Below are positions 38,411 through 47,913 of a stretch of 64,000 bases of DNA, piece after piece. The DNA is from Tomitella gaofuii. GTDB lineage: Bacteria > Actinomycetota > Actinomycetes > Mycobacteriales > Mycobacteriaceae. The position numbers and the translations under genes are program-made. The stretch covers positions 3,486,954-3,550,953 of the forward strand of contig NZ_CP059900.1 of the NCBI RefSeq assembly GCF_014126825.1, written 5' to 3'. The notes beneath the pieces are model-generated. The model had not been told where the DNA came from, searched no databases, and saw nothing but the letters and a program-made list of their open reading frames with translations. The stretch's first letter is position 1. Every line of letters starts with the position of its first letter.

Positions 38411-39832
38411 ATGACCAAGACGTTCGTGGGGTCGCGGCTGCGGCAGCTCCGCACCGAGCGGGGCCTGTCCCAGGTGGCGCTGGCCAAGACGCTGGAGATC
38501 TCGCCGAGCTACCTCAACCAGATCGAGCACGACGTCCGCCCGCTCACCGTGCCCGTGCTGCTCCGGATCACCGAGGTGTTCGGGGTGGACGCCACCTTCT
38601 TCTCGCCGCAGGATTCGACGCGGCTGATCGCGGAGATGCGAGAGGTGCTGCTGGACGAGCACGTGGGCTCCGACGCCGGCCCCGCGCCCGACGCCTCCGA
38701 GCTGGCGCAGCTGGCCACCGCGCACCCGCAGATCGCGCGCGCCCTGGTGTCGCTGCATCAGCGGTACCGGAACGCCACCGACCAGCTGGGCGCCCTCACC
38801 GAGGGCCGCGGCGGCGACGCCAACGCGCCGGGCATCATCTCGATGCCGCATGAGGAGGTGCGCGACTACTTCTATCAGCGCCAGAACTATCTCGATGAGC
38901 TCGACGCCGCCGCGGAGGACATGACGCAGCGGCTGCGGCTGCACCGGGGCGACATCCTCCGCGAGATCGCCCAGCGGCTGGAGCACCAGCATGACGTGCA
39001 CATCGTCAAGCGCATCGACCTGGGCGACAACGTGCTGCACCGGTACGATCCGGACACCCGCACCATGGAGTTCGCCGCGCAGCTGCTGCCGGGCCAGCGC
39101 GCCTTCCGGATGGCCACCGAGCTGGCGTTCCTGGAGTTCGGCGACCTGCTCGAGCGCCTCGCCGACGAGGGCAACTTCTCCACCGCCGAGGCCCGGTCGC
39201 TGGGCATCAAGGGGCTCGCCAATTACTTCGCCGCCGCCACGGTGCTGCCCTACCGCCAGTTCCACGATGCCGCCGAGGAGTTCCGGTACGACATCGAGCG
39301 GCTGTCCACGTTCTTCTCGGCGGGATTCGAGACGGTCTGCCACCGGCTGTCCACCCTGCAGCGCCCGAATCTGCGCGGGGTGCCGTACTCGTTCGTGCGG
39401 GTGGACCGCGCGGGCAACATGTCCAAGCGCCAGTCGGCCACGGGTTTCCACTTCAACGCTTCGGGCGGCACGTGCCCGCTGTGGAGCGTGTACGAGACGT
39501 TCGCCGAGCCGGGCAAGATCGTCCGCCAGGTGGCGCAGATGCCCGACGGGCGCAACTACCTGTGGGTGGCGCGCACCGTCACGCGCCGCGCCTCGCGCTA
39601 CGGCCAGCCCGGCAAGACGTTCGCGATCGGCCTGGGCTGCGAGCTGCGCCACGCGCACCGCACCGTCTACGGCGACGGGCTGGACCTGACCGGGGCGGCG
39701 GCAACGCCGATCGGCTCGGGCTGCCGGGTGTGCGAGCGCCTCGAGTGCCCGCAGCGCGCGTTCCCGCAGATCGGCAAGCCCCTCGAGATCGACGAGCACC
39801 GCAGCACCGTCTCCCCGTATACGGTGCAGTGA
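38411..39832 (+). CDS. ramB: Short-chain fatty-acyl/acetate regulator RamB
   Basis: 473 residues. N-terminal XRE HTH: RLRQLRTERGLSQVALAKTLEISPSYLNQIEHDVRPLTVPVLLRITEVF. The middle is a zinc-peptidase-like (DUF955/ImmA) domain, here with no HExxH (RMATELAFLEFGDLL at the expected site). C-terminal ScfR/short-chain-regulator domain with cysteines SGCRVCERLECPQRAFP. Counterpart of Rv0465c. The HTH and conserved cysteines suggest redox- or acyl-CoA-linked sensing. Leaderless ATG 38411; a GTG directly before it is an alternative. Confidence 0.93.
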   Translation: MTKTFVGSRLRQLRTERGLSQVALAKTLEISPSYLNQIEHDVRPLTVPVLLRITEVFGVDATFFSPQDSTRLIAEMREVLLDEHVGSDAGPAPDASELAQLATAHPQIARALVSLHQRYRNATDQLGALTEGRGGDANAPGIISMPHEEVRDYFYQRQNYLDELDAAAEDMTQRLRLHRGDILREIAQRLEHQHDVHIVKRIDLGDNVLHRYDPDTRTMEFAAQLLPGQRAFRMATELAFLEFGDLLERLADEGNFSTAEARSLGIKGLANYFAAATVLPYRQFHDAAEEFRYDIERLSTFFSAGFETVCHRLSTLQRPNLRGVPYSFVRVDRAGNMSKRQSATGFHFNASGGTCPLWSVYETFAEPGKIVRQVAQMPDGRNYLWVARTVTRRASRYGQPGKTFAIGLGCELRHAHRTVYGDGLDLTGAAATPIGSGCRVCERLECPQRAFPQIGKPLEIDEHRSTVSPYTVQ

Positions 39833-39911
39833 GACCCGGCGCCGCTGTGACGCTCGCCACGATCGCGCACGATGCGGCGCGGGGCCGGTACCTTACCCGG
39901 GAGTTCGATCC

Positions 39912-40835
39912 GTGCCGATGAGCACGCCGGAACGTACCGTGAAACCGGACACCGCCACGTCAGGAGCATTGCGCATGGCCTCTCGATTCGGATCGCCACC
40001 GCCGTCGATCGCGGGGCGCAGGATCCTCATCACGGGTGCTGCGCGCGGGATCGGCGCCGCGCTGGCACAGCGGTTCGCCGCACGCGGGGCGCACGTCGCC
40101 CTGGCGGGCCTCGAGCCGGATCTGCTGGCGGCCTCCGCGGCCGAGGCCGGCGATGCCCCGTGGCGCGAGTGCAACGTGGCGCACCGCGAGCAGGTGGACG
40201 ATGCGGTGTCGGACCTGGTGGGCGAGCTCGGCGGCCTGGACGTGGTGATCGCCAACGCGGGCATCGCGGCGCAGATGCCGATCATCGGCGGCGATCCGAC
40301 GGTGATGGAGCGCACCGTCGCGGTGAACCTGCTGGGCTGCTTCTACACCCTGCGCGCCGCCGGCCCGCACATCGCGCACCCGTCTGGCTACGCGCTGGCC
40401 GTCTCGTCGGCGGCCGCCGCGGCGCACCTGCCGCTGATGGGCGCGTACTCCGCGTCCAAGGCGGGCGTCGAGGCGCTGGGCAACACGCTGCGCGCCGAGC
40501 TGCGCGGTTCCGGCGCCCGCGTGGGGGTGGCCTACTTCGCGGAGCTGGACACCGATATGACCTCGCGCGGGTTCAGCACCAAGGCCGCCGCGTCGATGAA
40601 CGCGGCCGGCTCGTTCACCGGCGCCACCGCCCTGGGGCCGGCCATCGACCGGATCGAGCGCGGCGTGGCGTCCCGCGCACGCCGCATCGTCGCCCCCTGG
40701 TGGGTGGCGGGCCTGCTGCCGGTGCGGATGGCCGTGCAGCCGGTGCTGGACCGGCGCTCGCAGAAGGGCCTGGCCCAGGCGCTGGAGATCGCCCGCGACG
40801 AGCACCCCGACCTGACCACGCCGCAACCGGAGTGA
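39912..40835 (+). CDS. Short-chain dehydrogenase/reductase
   Basis: 307 residues. ILITGAARGIGAALAQRF (cofactor), VIANAGIAAQ (NNAG variant), catalytic Ser in LAVSSAAAAAHL and YSASKAGVEAL (Tyr/Lys). The C-terminus has a hydrophobic patch VAPWWVAGLLPVRMAVQPVL, suggesting membrane association. GTG 39912 follows GGGAG; an ATG at 39918 is an alternative. It overlaps or abuts the next gene, so the two are likely co-transcribed. Confidence 0.88.
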   Translation: MPMSTPERTVKPDTATSGALRMASRFGSPPPSIAGRRILITGAARGIGAALAQRFAARGAHVALAGLEPDLLAASAAEAGDAPWRECNVAHREQVDDAVSDLVGELGGLDVVIANAGIAAQMPIIGGDPTVMERTVAVNLLGCFYTLRAAGPHIAHPSGYALAVSSAAAAAHLPLMGAYSASKAGVEALGNTLRAELRGSGARVGVAYFAELDTDMTSRGFSTKAAASMNAAGSFTGATALGPAIDRIERGVASRARRIVAPWWVAGLLPVRMAVQPVLDRRSQKGLAQALEIARDEHPDLTTPQPE

Positions 40836-40840
40836 CTGTG

Positions 40841-41446
40841 ATGCCTGCCCGACCCGCCCGCACCGATCCGTCGTCCACGGACACCGCGCCGCGCCCGCAC
40901 GTGGTGCCGGAGCCGCCGCGCATCCAGCCCGGCGGGTTCCGCGAGCTCGGCGTGCTCAACTGGGCGTTCTGCCGTACCGCGTCGCTGGTGACGGGGGTGC
41001 CGGACGCGCACATCTTCTCCACGCTGGGCCGGGCGCGCGGGCTGTTCCGCGGGTGGCTGCACTTCTCGGCGATGATGATGCCGTTCGGCCGTATCCGCCG
41101 GCGGGAGACCGAGCTGGTGATCCTCCGCGTGGCGCACCTGCGCGGCTGCGACTACGAGATCGACCACCACCGCAGGCTGGGCGCGCGCGTGGGCATCGAC
41201 GACGCCGTTCTGCAGCGCGTCTTCGCGGGGCCGGAGGCCGACGGCTGGCACCCCAACGAGCGCGCGCTGCTGCTCGCCGTGGACCAGTTGGTGCTGCGGC
41301 GCGACGTCGACGACGACACGTGGACCACCGTCGCGTCGTACTTCGACCGGCGCCAGCTGATCGAGCTGGTGATGCTGGTGGGCCAGTACGATTCGCTGGC
41401 CACGACCCTGGGCGTGCTGCGTGTGCAGCGCGACTACGCGGACTGA
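40841..41446 (+). CDS. Carboxymuconolactone decarboxylase family (AhpD-like) protein
   Basis: 201 residues, counterpart of Rv0464c. RRRETELVILRVAHLRGCDYEIDHHRRLGARVGI is the core; a CxxC pair of true AhpD is reduced to a single Cys in GCDYEIDHH, so a peroxidase role is doubtful. The C-terminal LIELVMLVGQYDSLATTLGVL is typical of the fold. Start ATG 40841, five bases after the SDR stop, with CCGGAG upstream. Substrate unknown. Confidence 0.87.
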   Translation: MPARPARTDPSSTDTAPRPHVVPEPPRIQPGGFRELGVLNWAFCRTASLVTGVPDAHIFSTLGRARGLFRGWLHFSAMMMPFGRIRRRETELVILRVAHLRGCDYEIDHHRRLGARVGIDDAVLQRVFAGPEADGWHPNERALLLAVDQLVLRRDVDDDTWTTVASYFDRRQLIELVMLVGQYDSLATTLGVLRVQRDYAD

Positions 41447-41506
41447 CCGCGGGCCCGGCATGACCGCGCCGACCAGGTTCCGCATCGCCCAGCCGTCAGG
41501 CACCGC

Positions 41507-42955
41507 ATGACCCCGCCCGCCGTCGCGTCCGGCCCCGGCCTTGCCGGCACGCCCGGCCCGGTGGGCCCCTACGCCGACGGCCCGCCGCCGGAGGCCCTCG
41601 TGGTGGACGTGCCGCCGCTGTCTCGGGTGGGCGTCGCCGAGCTGGCCCGGGCCGTGGTCATCGCGTTCGTGCTCGTGGTGTCCGTGGCATGGGCGGTGGT
41701 GCGGTGGCCGTGGCGGCGGCTGCGCGGCAGCGAGGCGACGCTCGCCGAGGCCGCGTCGCTGGGCGTGGTCGGCGCGTTCATCGCGCTGGGGCCCACGTTC
41801 GTCAAGCTCGGCCAGCTCATGGCCTCGTCGTCGGGCGTGTTCCCCGCCCCGCTGGCCGACGCCTGCCTGCGCTGCCTCGACGACGTGCCGCCGGTGCCCG
41901 CGTCGGCGGCACGCCGCGTCGTCGAGGAGGACCTGGGCCATCCGGTGACGGAGATGTTCGCCGCGTTCGACGACGTGCCGCTGTCGGCGGCGTCGGTGGC
42001 CCAAGTGCACGCGTGCGAGCTGCGCGACGGCCGGCGCGCGGTGATCAAGGTGCAGCGCCCGGGGATCCGCCACCGCATGCTGGTGGATCTGCACACCGCG
42101 TACGCCGGTGCGCACCTGCTCGAGCGGCTCATCGAGTTCTTCCGGGTCGCCAACGCCACGGCCATCATCCGCGACCTGCACCAGGCGACGGTGGGCGAGC
42201 TCAACAGCGCGCTCGAGGCCACCCGTCAGGAGCGGTTGCGCGAGAATCTGTGGGCGTTCGGCGACAACGCGGAGGTCACGGCGCCGGAGGTGTACTGGGA
42301 CCATTGCGGCCCGCGCGTGATCTGCATGGAGCGGCTGTCCGGGGTGCCCCTGGACCAGTTCGACCAGCTGAAGGACAGCGGGCGGGACACCACCTTGCTG
42401 ATCCGCCGGGGGGTCAAGGCCTGGCTGGAGTCCATCGTGGTGCACGGCCCGTTCCACGGCGACGTGCACGCGGGCAACCTGTGGATGCTCGACGACGGGC
42501 GCATCGCCCTGCTGGATTTCGGCATCGTCGGCGAGCTGCCGGAGACGTGGCGGACGATCCTGCGCGACATGTTCTACGCGACGGCCATCGACGGGGACTT
42601 CGCGCGGGTGGCCGTCGGCATCCGGGCGCTGGGCTACGCCTCCGGCACCGCCGCCACCGACGGCGAGGTGGGCGTGCAGCTGCAGGCCGTGCTGGCGCCG
42701 GTGCTGGCGGGCGACCTGGCCGCGCTGCGGCTGTCCGACCTCATCATGGCGCTGATCGAGGTGGGCCGGCAGTGGGGGGCGGCCAGCCCGGAGGAGCTGG
42801 TGCTGTTCGGCAAGCAGCTCGGCTATTTCGAACGGTATGCGGCCGTGCTCGCGCCCGGCTGGGCGCTCGGCAGCGACCTGTACCTGTTCCGCAACATCTT
42901 CCCGGATGCCGTGGCGGCGAAGGCCGCGGCCACCGGCGTCACCCTGCCGGACTGA
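41507..42955 (+). CDS. ABC1/UbiB (AarF) family atypical kinase
   Basis: 482 residues. N-terminal membrane helix AVVIAFVLVVSVAWAVV. UbiB signature FIALGPTFVKLGQLMASS (the KxGQ motif), alanine-rich loop LSAASVAQVHACELRDGRRAVIKVQRPG, catalytic HGDVHAGN and metal-binding LLDFGIVG. UbiB proteins are ATPases that affect isoprenoid-lipid (quinone) synthesis rather than protein kinases. No quinone genes adjoin it here. ATG 41507. Confidence 0.9.
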   Translation: MTPPAVASGPGLAGTPGPVGPYADGPPPEALVVDVPPLSRVGVAELARAVVIAFVLVVSVAWAVVRWPWRRLRGSEATLAEAASLGVVGAFIALGPTFVKLGQLMASSSGVFPAPLADACLRCLDDVPPVPASAARRVVEEDLGHPVTEMFAAFDDVPLSAASVAQVHACELRDGRRAVIKVQRPGIRHRMLVDLHTAYAGAHLLERLIEFFRVANATAIIRDLHQATVGELNSALEATRQERLRENLWAFGDNAEVTAPEVYWDHCGPRVICMERLSGVPLDQFDQLKDSGRDTTLLIRRGVKAWLESIVVHGPFHGDVHAGNLWMLDDGRIALLDFGIVGELPETWRTILRDMFYATAIDGDFARVAVGIRALGYASGTAATDGEVGVQLQAVLAPVLAGDLAALRLSDLIMALIEVGRQWGAASPEELVLFGKQLGYFERYAAVLAPGWALGSDLYLFRNIFPDAVAAKAAATGVTLPD

Positions 42956-43102
42956 CCGCGGCCGGACCGCTACGGCCGGACGCGTGTCATCGCGCATCGG
43001 CGGCCGGGCATTGCGATATTCTGTGATCAGCGGTCAGCCTGGCCGCGTGGGCCTTCCGCGCGGCCGCAGGCGCCCCGAAAGGCCCTCCGACGAACAGCCG
43101 GG

Positions 43103-43798
43103 GTGACCAGAGTGCAGATGACGCGGCACGACGGCGGCAGCGGAACGCGCCAGGAGATCCTGGCCGCCGCCGCCGAGATCATCGGCGCCTACGGCTACCC
43201 TTCGGCGAGTGTCGACAGGATCATCACCCTGGCGCAGGTGAAGCCGGGCGAGTTGTACGCGCAGTTCGATTCCAAGGACACCCTCGCGCGCGAGATCATC
43301 GCAGTACGCGAGCAGCACGCGGCACAGGTCCGCCGGGCCGCGGCGGCGTCGGGCGCGCCCGCGCTGGAGACGCTCATCGACGAGACCATGGCGTTGGCGG
43401 CCCTGCGCGACGGGGACGTGTTCTGCCTGGCCGGCGACCGCCTGCTGCGGGAGGTGGACGACGCCTGGGAGGAGGTCGCCGCGTCGCGCAGGCGGGACCG
43501 CGCCGAGTTCTCCCGGCTGCTGCGCGACGCCCGCAAACAGGGACACGTGCTGCCCGCCGCGGGCGCCCCGGACAGCACAGGCGCCACAGACGACGCACTG
43601 GCGCAGGTGGTCCTCGCCGCCATGATCGGCGCAGGCATCGGTGCGCGGACCATGCGCGACGCCCGCGACGCCGTCTCCGTCCTGGAGAGCCTGTGGCTAC
43701 TGCTGGTGCCGGGCCTGGTCCCGCAGAGCCTGCTGCCCCGGTACCACGAGGCGATCGGCAGCTCGGCCCGCCACCACCGCCGCCAGCGGCTCCCCTGA
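43103..43798 (+). CDS. TetR family transcriptional regulator
   Basis: 231 residues. HTH: TRQEILAAAAEIIGAYGYPSASVDRIITLAQVKPGELYAQFDSKDTLAREII. The shape (AQVKPGELYAQFDSK) recalls the gamma-butyrolactone-receptor branch, but this is weak evidence. Converges on the GGDEF-EAL gene, as TetR gene Rv1353c lies beside Rv1354c in M. tuberculosis. GTG 43103 is chosen; an ATG at 43118 is possible. A TATTCT box (43017) lies upstream. Confidence 0.87.
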   Translation: MTRVQMTRHDGGSGTRQEILAAAAEIIGAYGYPSASVDRIITLAQVKPGELYAQFDSKDTLAREIIAVREQHAAQVRRAAAASGAPALETLIDETMALAALRDGDVFCLAGDRLLREVDDAWEEVAASRRRDRAEFSRLLRDARKQGHVLPAAGAPDSTGATDDALAQVVLAAMIGAGIGARTMRDARDAVSVLESLWLLLVPGLVPQSLLPRYHEAIGSSARHHRRQRLP

Positions 43799-43831
43799 CG
43801 GCGATGACGGCGTTGCCCTCAGGCCGCACCG

Positions 43832-45700
43832 TCACGCCCGGAACCGGTCCAGCGGCAGTTCCACCTCGTCCCCCTGCCGGTCGCCCCCGTCCGCGTGGAC
43901 GAGAAGCGCAGCCATCCGGGCCGCGGGCACCGGCGGGTAGAGCAGGAAGCCCTGCGCCCGGTGGCATCCGAGTTCCAGCAGCATCGTCGCGGCAATGGAC
44001 GTCTCCACCCCCTCGGCCACGATCTCGTGGCCGAACCCCGCGGCGAGCGAGATGATGGCCCGCACGATGGCCAGGTCGGCCGCGTTGCGGCCCAGGTTGC
44101 GGACGAAGCCCTGGTCGATCTTGAGCACGTCCACGGGCAGGTGCTTGAGGTGTGAGAGCACGCTGGCGCCGGTGCCGAAGTCGTCGATCGCCAGGTACAC
44201 GCCCAGTACCTGCAGCGCCCGGAGCGTGTCGCGGATGGCGTCCAGATCACGCACCACCACGTGCTCGGTGATCTCGAGGCACAACGACGAACCGGGCAGG
44301 CCGTACTCGGTGAGCACCGCCTCCACGGTGCCGACGATGCGCGTGGACACCAGCTGCGCGGGCGACACGTTGACGCGCAGCACCACATCCTCCGGAGCGC
44401 CCCGGGCACGCCAACCGCTGAAGTCCCGGCAGGCGCGCTGCAGAACCCAATCCCCCAGCGCTCCCGCAAGGTTCATCGACTCGGCGATGCCGACGAACTC
44501 GCCGGGCGGCAGCAGTCCGCGGACCGGATGCTGCCAACGCACCAGCGCCTCGACGGCCAGGATGCGGCCGGTGCGCAGGTCGGCCTCCGGCTGGTAGTGC
44601 AGCCGCAGCTCGCCGTGCGCGATGGCGGCAGGCAGGTGCATCTCGACGTCGGAGCGGAAGTCCGCCTCCGCGGACATCTCCGCGCTCAGCACCGTCACCG
44701 AATCGCCCCCGGCCCGCTTGGCGGTGCGGGCGGCGGTGTCGGCACGGCGCATCAGGCTGGTCGTGGTGGCCGCGCCGGGCGCTGCCAGAGCCACGCCCAT
44801 GCTCACCGTGCGGATCACGCGTTCGCCGCCCACGCTGACGTACTCGCGCACCGCGCGGCGGATCCGGGTGGCCTCCGCATACGCACCGGAAGTGGTCATC
44901 GGCCGGGCGGGCAGGATGACGAACTCGTCGCCGCCCAGCCGCGCCACCAAGTCGCCGGCCATGGCCTGCTCGCGCAGCCTGTCCGCGAACACCCGGAGGA
45001 ACTCGTCGCCCACCGCGTGCCCCAGGTAGTCGTTGATGGACTTGAACCGGTCGAGGTCCAGGAACAGGATCGGGATGCACTCTCCGCGGCCCGCGGACAG
45101 TCTCCTGTCGAGCTCGCGGAACAAGGCGCGCCGGTTGTACAGCCCCGTCAGCTCGTCGTGGTCGGCGATGTGACGCAGACGCTCCTCGGCCTCGATCCGC
45201 GCGTGCAGCTGGGCGAACAGTGACGCGATGGCCTGCAGCGCGTTGACCTCCAGCTCGTCCCACGAGCGGTCGCCGAACTTGACGAACCCGAGCGCCCCCG
45301 TCGTCACGTCGCCGGAGCGCAGCGGCACGGCCGCCACCGATGTCGCCGCGACGCTGCGGCTCACCCGGATGTGGCGCTGATACTCCGAGGTCTCCGGGCC
45401 GGGGCGGATGAACGTGGGCTCGGTGAAGTGCTCCATGGCGGCGAAGACGGGGTCGGCGTCGGCGAAGTGGACGAGCCGCAACGGGTCGGAGGCCTCGTCC
45501 GCACTGCGCGGCGGCCATTCGGCGACCAGCCGCGTGGCGCGGATATCGTGCTCGTTGCGGCGCAGGAAGCTCGCGTCCACACCGAAGTGGCCGACGACGT
45601 CGCCGAGGATGTCCTCGCTGATCGCCCGGGCGGACGCCGCGTCGGCCCCCATGAGCGCGGTCGCCACGTGGGTCACCAGAGCTTCGAGGCTGCGTGTCAT
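43832..45700 (-). CDS. GAF-GGDEF-EAL bifunctional c-di-GMP protein (Rv1354c-like)
   Basis: 622 residues. N-terminal GAF domain (about 15-170), GGDEF domain with RLGGDEFVIL (cyclase active site intact) and EAL domain with AVEALVRWQHP, NVSPAQL, EITEHVV, IDDFGTGAS, LKIDQGFV, EGVET and AQGFLL, so phosphodiesterase residues are also intact. The inhibitory RxxD site is MAGD, lacking the Arg. In M. tuberculosis Rv1354c likewise makes and breaks c-di-GMP under GAF control. Start ATG 45700 overlaps the ThiF-nitroreductase stop by four bases. Confidence 0.92.
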   Translation of the reverse strand: MTRSLEALVTHVATALMGADAASARAISEDILGDVVGHFGVDASFLRRNEHDIRATRLVAEWPPRSADEASDPLRLVHFADADPVFAAMEHFTEPTFIRPGPETSEYQRHIRVSRSVAATSVAAVPLRSGDVTTGALGFVKFGDRSWDELEVNALQAIASLFAQLHARIEAEERLRHIADHDELTGLYNRRALFRELDRRLSAGRGECIPILFLDLDRFKSINDYLGHAVGDEFLRVFADRLREQAMAGDLVARLGGDEFVILPARPMTTSGAYAEATRIRRAVREYVSVGGERVIRTVSMGVALAAPGAATTTSLMRRADTAARTAKRAGGDSVTVLSAEMSAEADFRSDVEMHLPAAIAHGELRLHYQPEADLRTGRILAVEALVRWQHPVRGLLPPGEFVGIAESMNLAGALGDWVLQRACRDFSGWRARGAPEDVVLRVNVSPAQLVSTRIVGTVEAVLTEYGLPGSSLCLEITEHVVVRDLDAIRDTLRALQVLGVYLAIDDFGTGASVLSHLKHLPVDVLKIDQGFVRNLGRNAADLAIVRAIISLAAGFGHEIVAEGVETSIAATMLLELGCHRAQGFLLYPPVPAARMAALLVHADGGDRQGDEVELPLDRFRA

Positions 45701-47913
45701 CGGGCCGCCCCTGCGGTGTCCGGCGCGCGACGGCGACTGCGCACCCGGGTCGGGGCCGCGTCGTGCGAGAGCCGCAACACCAGCGCGGGCGGGCGGTCCG
45801 CAGCCAGCCCGACGATCCCGTCGAACGCGCGGTGCAGGTGCCGCAGCGCGTCGGCACGTTCGCGGGAGAGCACCGGATAATCGTCGCGATCCTGGGCGTA
45901 GAGGAACACCGGCGACATCGGATGCACCGACAGGCCCAGCGCCTCGGCGCACACCCACACCGCCTCGGTGGCCGCGCCGCCGCGCACATGGTCGGCCGCC
46001 GAGCGGCCGGGGCACGTGACCACCGCCAGCGCGGAGCCGGACAGGATCCGGGTGCGCGTGTCTTCGCCCAGCGCCGCGCCGGCATCCCACTGCGCCAGGG
46101 CGTCCATCACGTCGGTGCGGCGGACCACGCCGAGCACGGCGAGCGCCGCGTCGGTGAGCCCCAGCGATCGCACGTCGATGCCCGTGGGCGACACGCCGTC
46201 CGGGCCCGGCTCGCACAGTTCGGCGACCATCTCGGCGTGCAGCCGCGGGTCGAGGTACCGCGTCCTGTCCGCGGCGGCGAGCACCCGCGCCGCCGCCGCG
46301 ATAGGCCCGCGCCCGGTCAGCAGGTGCAGGCCGCCGCCCTCGCCGCACGCTGCCGCGCGCAGGCCCGCCTCCGCCTCGGCGCCCAGGTCCCGCGGGCGGC
46401 CGGTGTTGCGGTTGGTCTCACGCCGCAGGACGGCCCGGTACGACGCGGCGAGCGCCGCATCATCGCCGTCACCGCCACCGATTCCGGCACTGCCGCCGAA
46501 GCGCAGGTGCACGCGCAACCCCGCCGCGTCCGCACCCCCCGTGCCCCCGTCGATCGTGACCGGCCCCAGGATCCCGTGCGCCGCCGCGGCCGCACGCGCA
46601 TTGAACAGCGCCGCGCCCAGGGCCACCGCGCTGCCGCGACCGTGCAAGTCCATGGTCACCGACGCGTCGGGATCCGGACGCAGCGTCAGCCCGTCGGCAC
46701 CCACGTCCATCAGCCACGGCTGGGCGTTCCCGCCGGACGGCGCCCGCGCCGCCGCGAACGCCACCGCGGCCGCCGGGTCCGCCGGAGGCTCCGCCTCGCC
46801 CGGATCGGCCGACGCCGCCTCCGCACCGCACACCGCCCCGGCACCGCCCGCCGTGCGCCCGGCGGGCGCACGATCGCCCGAAGCCGGCCCGTCCAGCGCG
46901 AGACCGTCCAAGGCGTCGTCGATGTCGATGCGGATCCGGCCCGACGGCAGCGGCCGTCCGGTGCCGATCCGCCGCACCGCCGCGGCCACGGCCGCGGCGC
47001 CTGCCGCGACGTCGCCGGCCAGCTGCGGCCAGGTGCCGATGCTGTGTCCCACCTCCAGCAGCGATGCGGCCCCGCGCGCGGACAGGCGGGCCGCGTCGAG
47101 TATCCGCAGCACATACGGCACCTTGTCCGCGGCGGAGAGGCCGGCCAGCCGGGCGCCGTCCACCCCGCCGAGCACCCCGTGCAGCACGGGCCGCCGGGGT
47201 TCGGAGTCGAAGCGCTCCACGTCCAGCAGGCCGCGGTCGCTCGTCGCCATGAGCACCGGGATGCCGCGGGCGCGTGCGTGCTCGCGCAGCAGCACCTTCA
47301 TCTCCAGCGCGTCGCACTCCTCCACGAGGATGTCGACACCGTCCAGCAGCGCGTCCAGGCCTGCGGGCGTCGCCCCCTCCGGGTAGGCGCGCACCGGCAG
47401 GTAGGGGTCGAGTTCGGCGACGCGGCGGGCCGCCACCACCGCCTTGTTCAGCCCCAACTCCAGCACCCCTGCCGCCACCCGGTTGAGGTTGGTGGCCTCC
47501 AGGTGGTCGAAGTCCGCCAGCCGCAGCCGCCCGCACACCCCCTCGAGCGCCAGCTGCTGCGCCACCGCATATCCCGCGCTGGACCCGACCACCGCGATGG
47601 TGAGCGCGCCCAGCCGCTCCTGCTCGTCGGCGGTGATCTTGTGGCGATTGCGGTCGAGGCGCAGGCGCCGGTACCCGTGCGGGCCCAGCAACGCCACCAA
47701 TGCGCGGCGCCACGGGTAGTGGATCCACCGCGGCGGCTCGTCCAGTACGGCGGCGCCCGGCGCCGGAATGAGCGCCGCCAGCCCGTCGCGCTGCTGCGCC
47801 AGCGTGTCGAGCACCTCGACGGCCGGGTCGACACGCAGCCTGTCGATCCGTTCCCGATCCGCCGGGGCGCGTGCATCGAGCACGCGGGCGTGCGCGTCGA
47901 CGGCGCCCGTCAC
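45697..47913 (-). CDS. ThiF/E1-like adenylyltransferase fused to nitroreductase (MoeY/Rv1355c-like)
   Basis: 738 residues. N-terminal E1-like domain (about 85-330): nucleotide loop VVGSSAGYAVAQQL, ADFDHLEATNLNRVAAG with the conserved Asp and Asn-Leu-Asn-Arg, and DILVEECDALEMK. There is no CxxC zinc pair and no obvious catalytic Cys. The C-terminal nitroreductase domain has an FMN-binding start APSGGNAQPWLMDV, RRETNRNTGRP and SALAVVTCPG. E1 plus FMN oxidoreductase recalls azoline-forming RiPP machinery, though no precursor peptide was found. GTG 47913, GGAGG upstream, four-base overlap with the acyltransferase gene. Confidence 0.87.
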   Translation of the reverse strand: MTGAVDAHARVLDARAPADRERIDRLRVDPAVEVLDTLAQQRDGLAALIPAPGAAVLDEPPRWIHYPWRRALVALLGPHGYRRLRLDRNRHKITADEQERLGALTIAVVGSSAGYAVAQQLALEGVCGRLRLADFDHLEATNLNRVAAGVLELGLNKAVVAARRVAELDPYLPVRAYPEGATPAGLDALLDGVDILVEECDALEMKVLLREHARARGIPVLMATSDRGLLDVERFDSEPRRPVLHGVLGGVDGARLAGLSAADKVPYVLRILDAARLSARGAASLLEVGHSIGTWPQLAGDVAAGAAAVAAAVRRIGTGRPLPSGRIRIDIDDALDGLALDGPASGDRAPAGRTAGGAGAVCGAEAASADPGEAEPPADPAAAVAFAAARAPSGGNAQPWLMDVGADGLTLRPDPDASVTMDLHGRGSAVALGAALFNARAAAAAHGILGPVTIDGGTGGADAAGLRVHLRFGGSAGIGGGDGDDAALAASYRAVLRRETNRNTGRPRDLGAEAEAGLRAAACGEGGGLHLLTGRGPIAAAARVLAAADRTRYLDPRLHAEMVAELCEPGPDGVSPTGIDVRSLGLTDAALAVLGVVRRTDVMDALAQWDAGAALGEDTRTRILSGSALAVVTCPGRSAADHVRGGAATEAVWVCAEALGLSVHPMSPVFLYAQDRDDYPVLSRERADALRHLHRAFDGIVGLAADRPPALVLRLSHDAAPTRVRSRRRAPDTAGAAR

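Noticed and set aside
47910-47913. Frameshift joining the acyltransferase and ThiF-nitroreductase genes
   Set aside because: The overlap is an ordinary GTGA stop/start with a Shine-Dalgarno; both proteins are complete.
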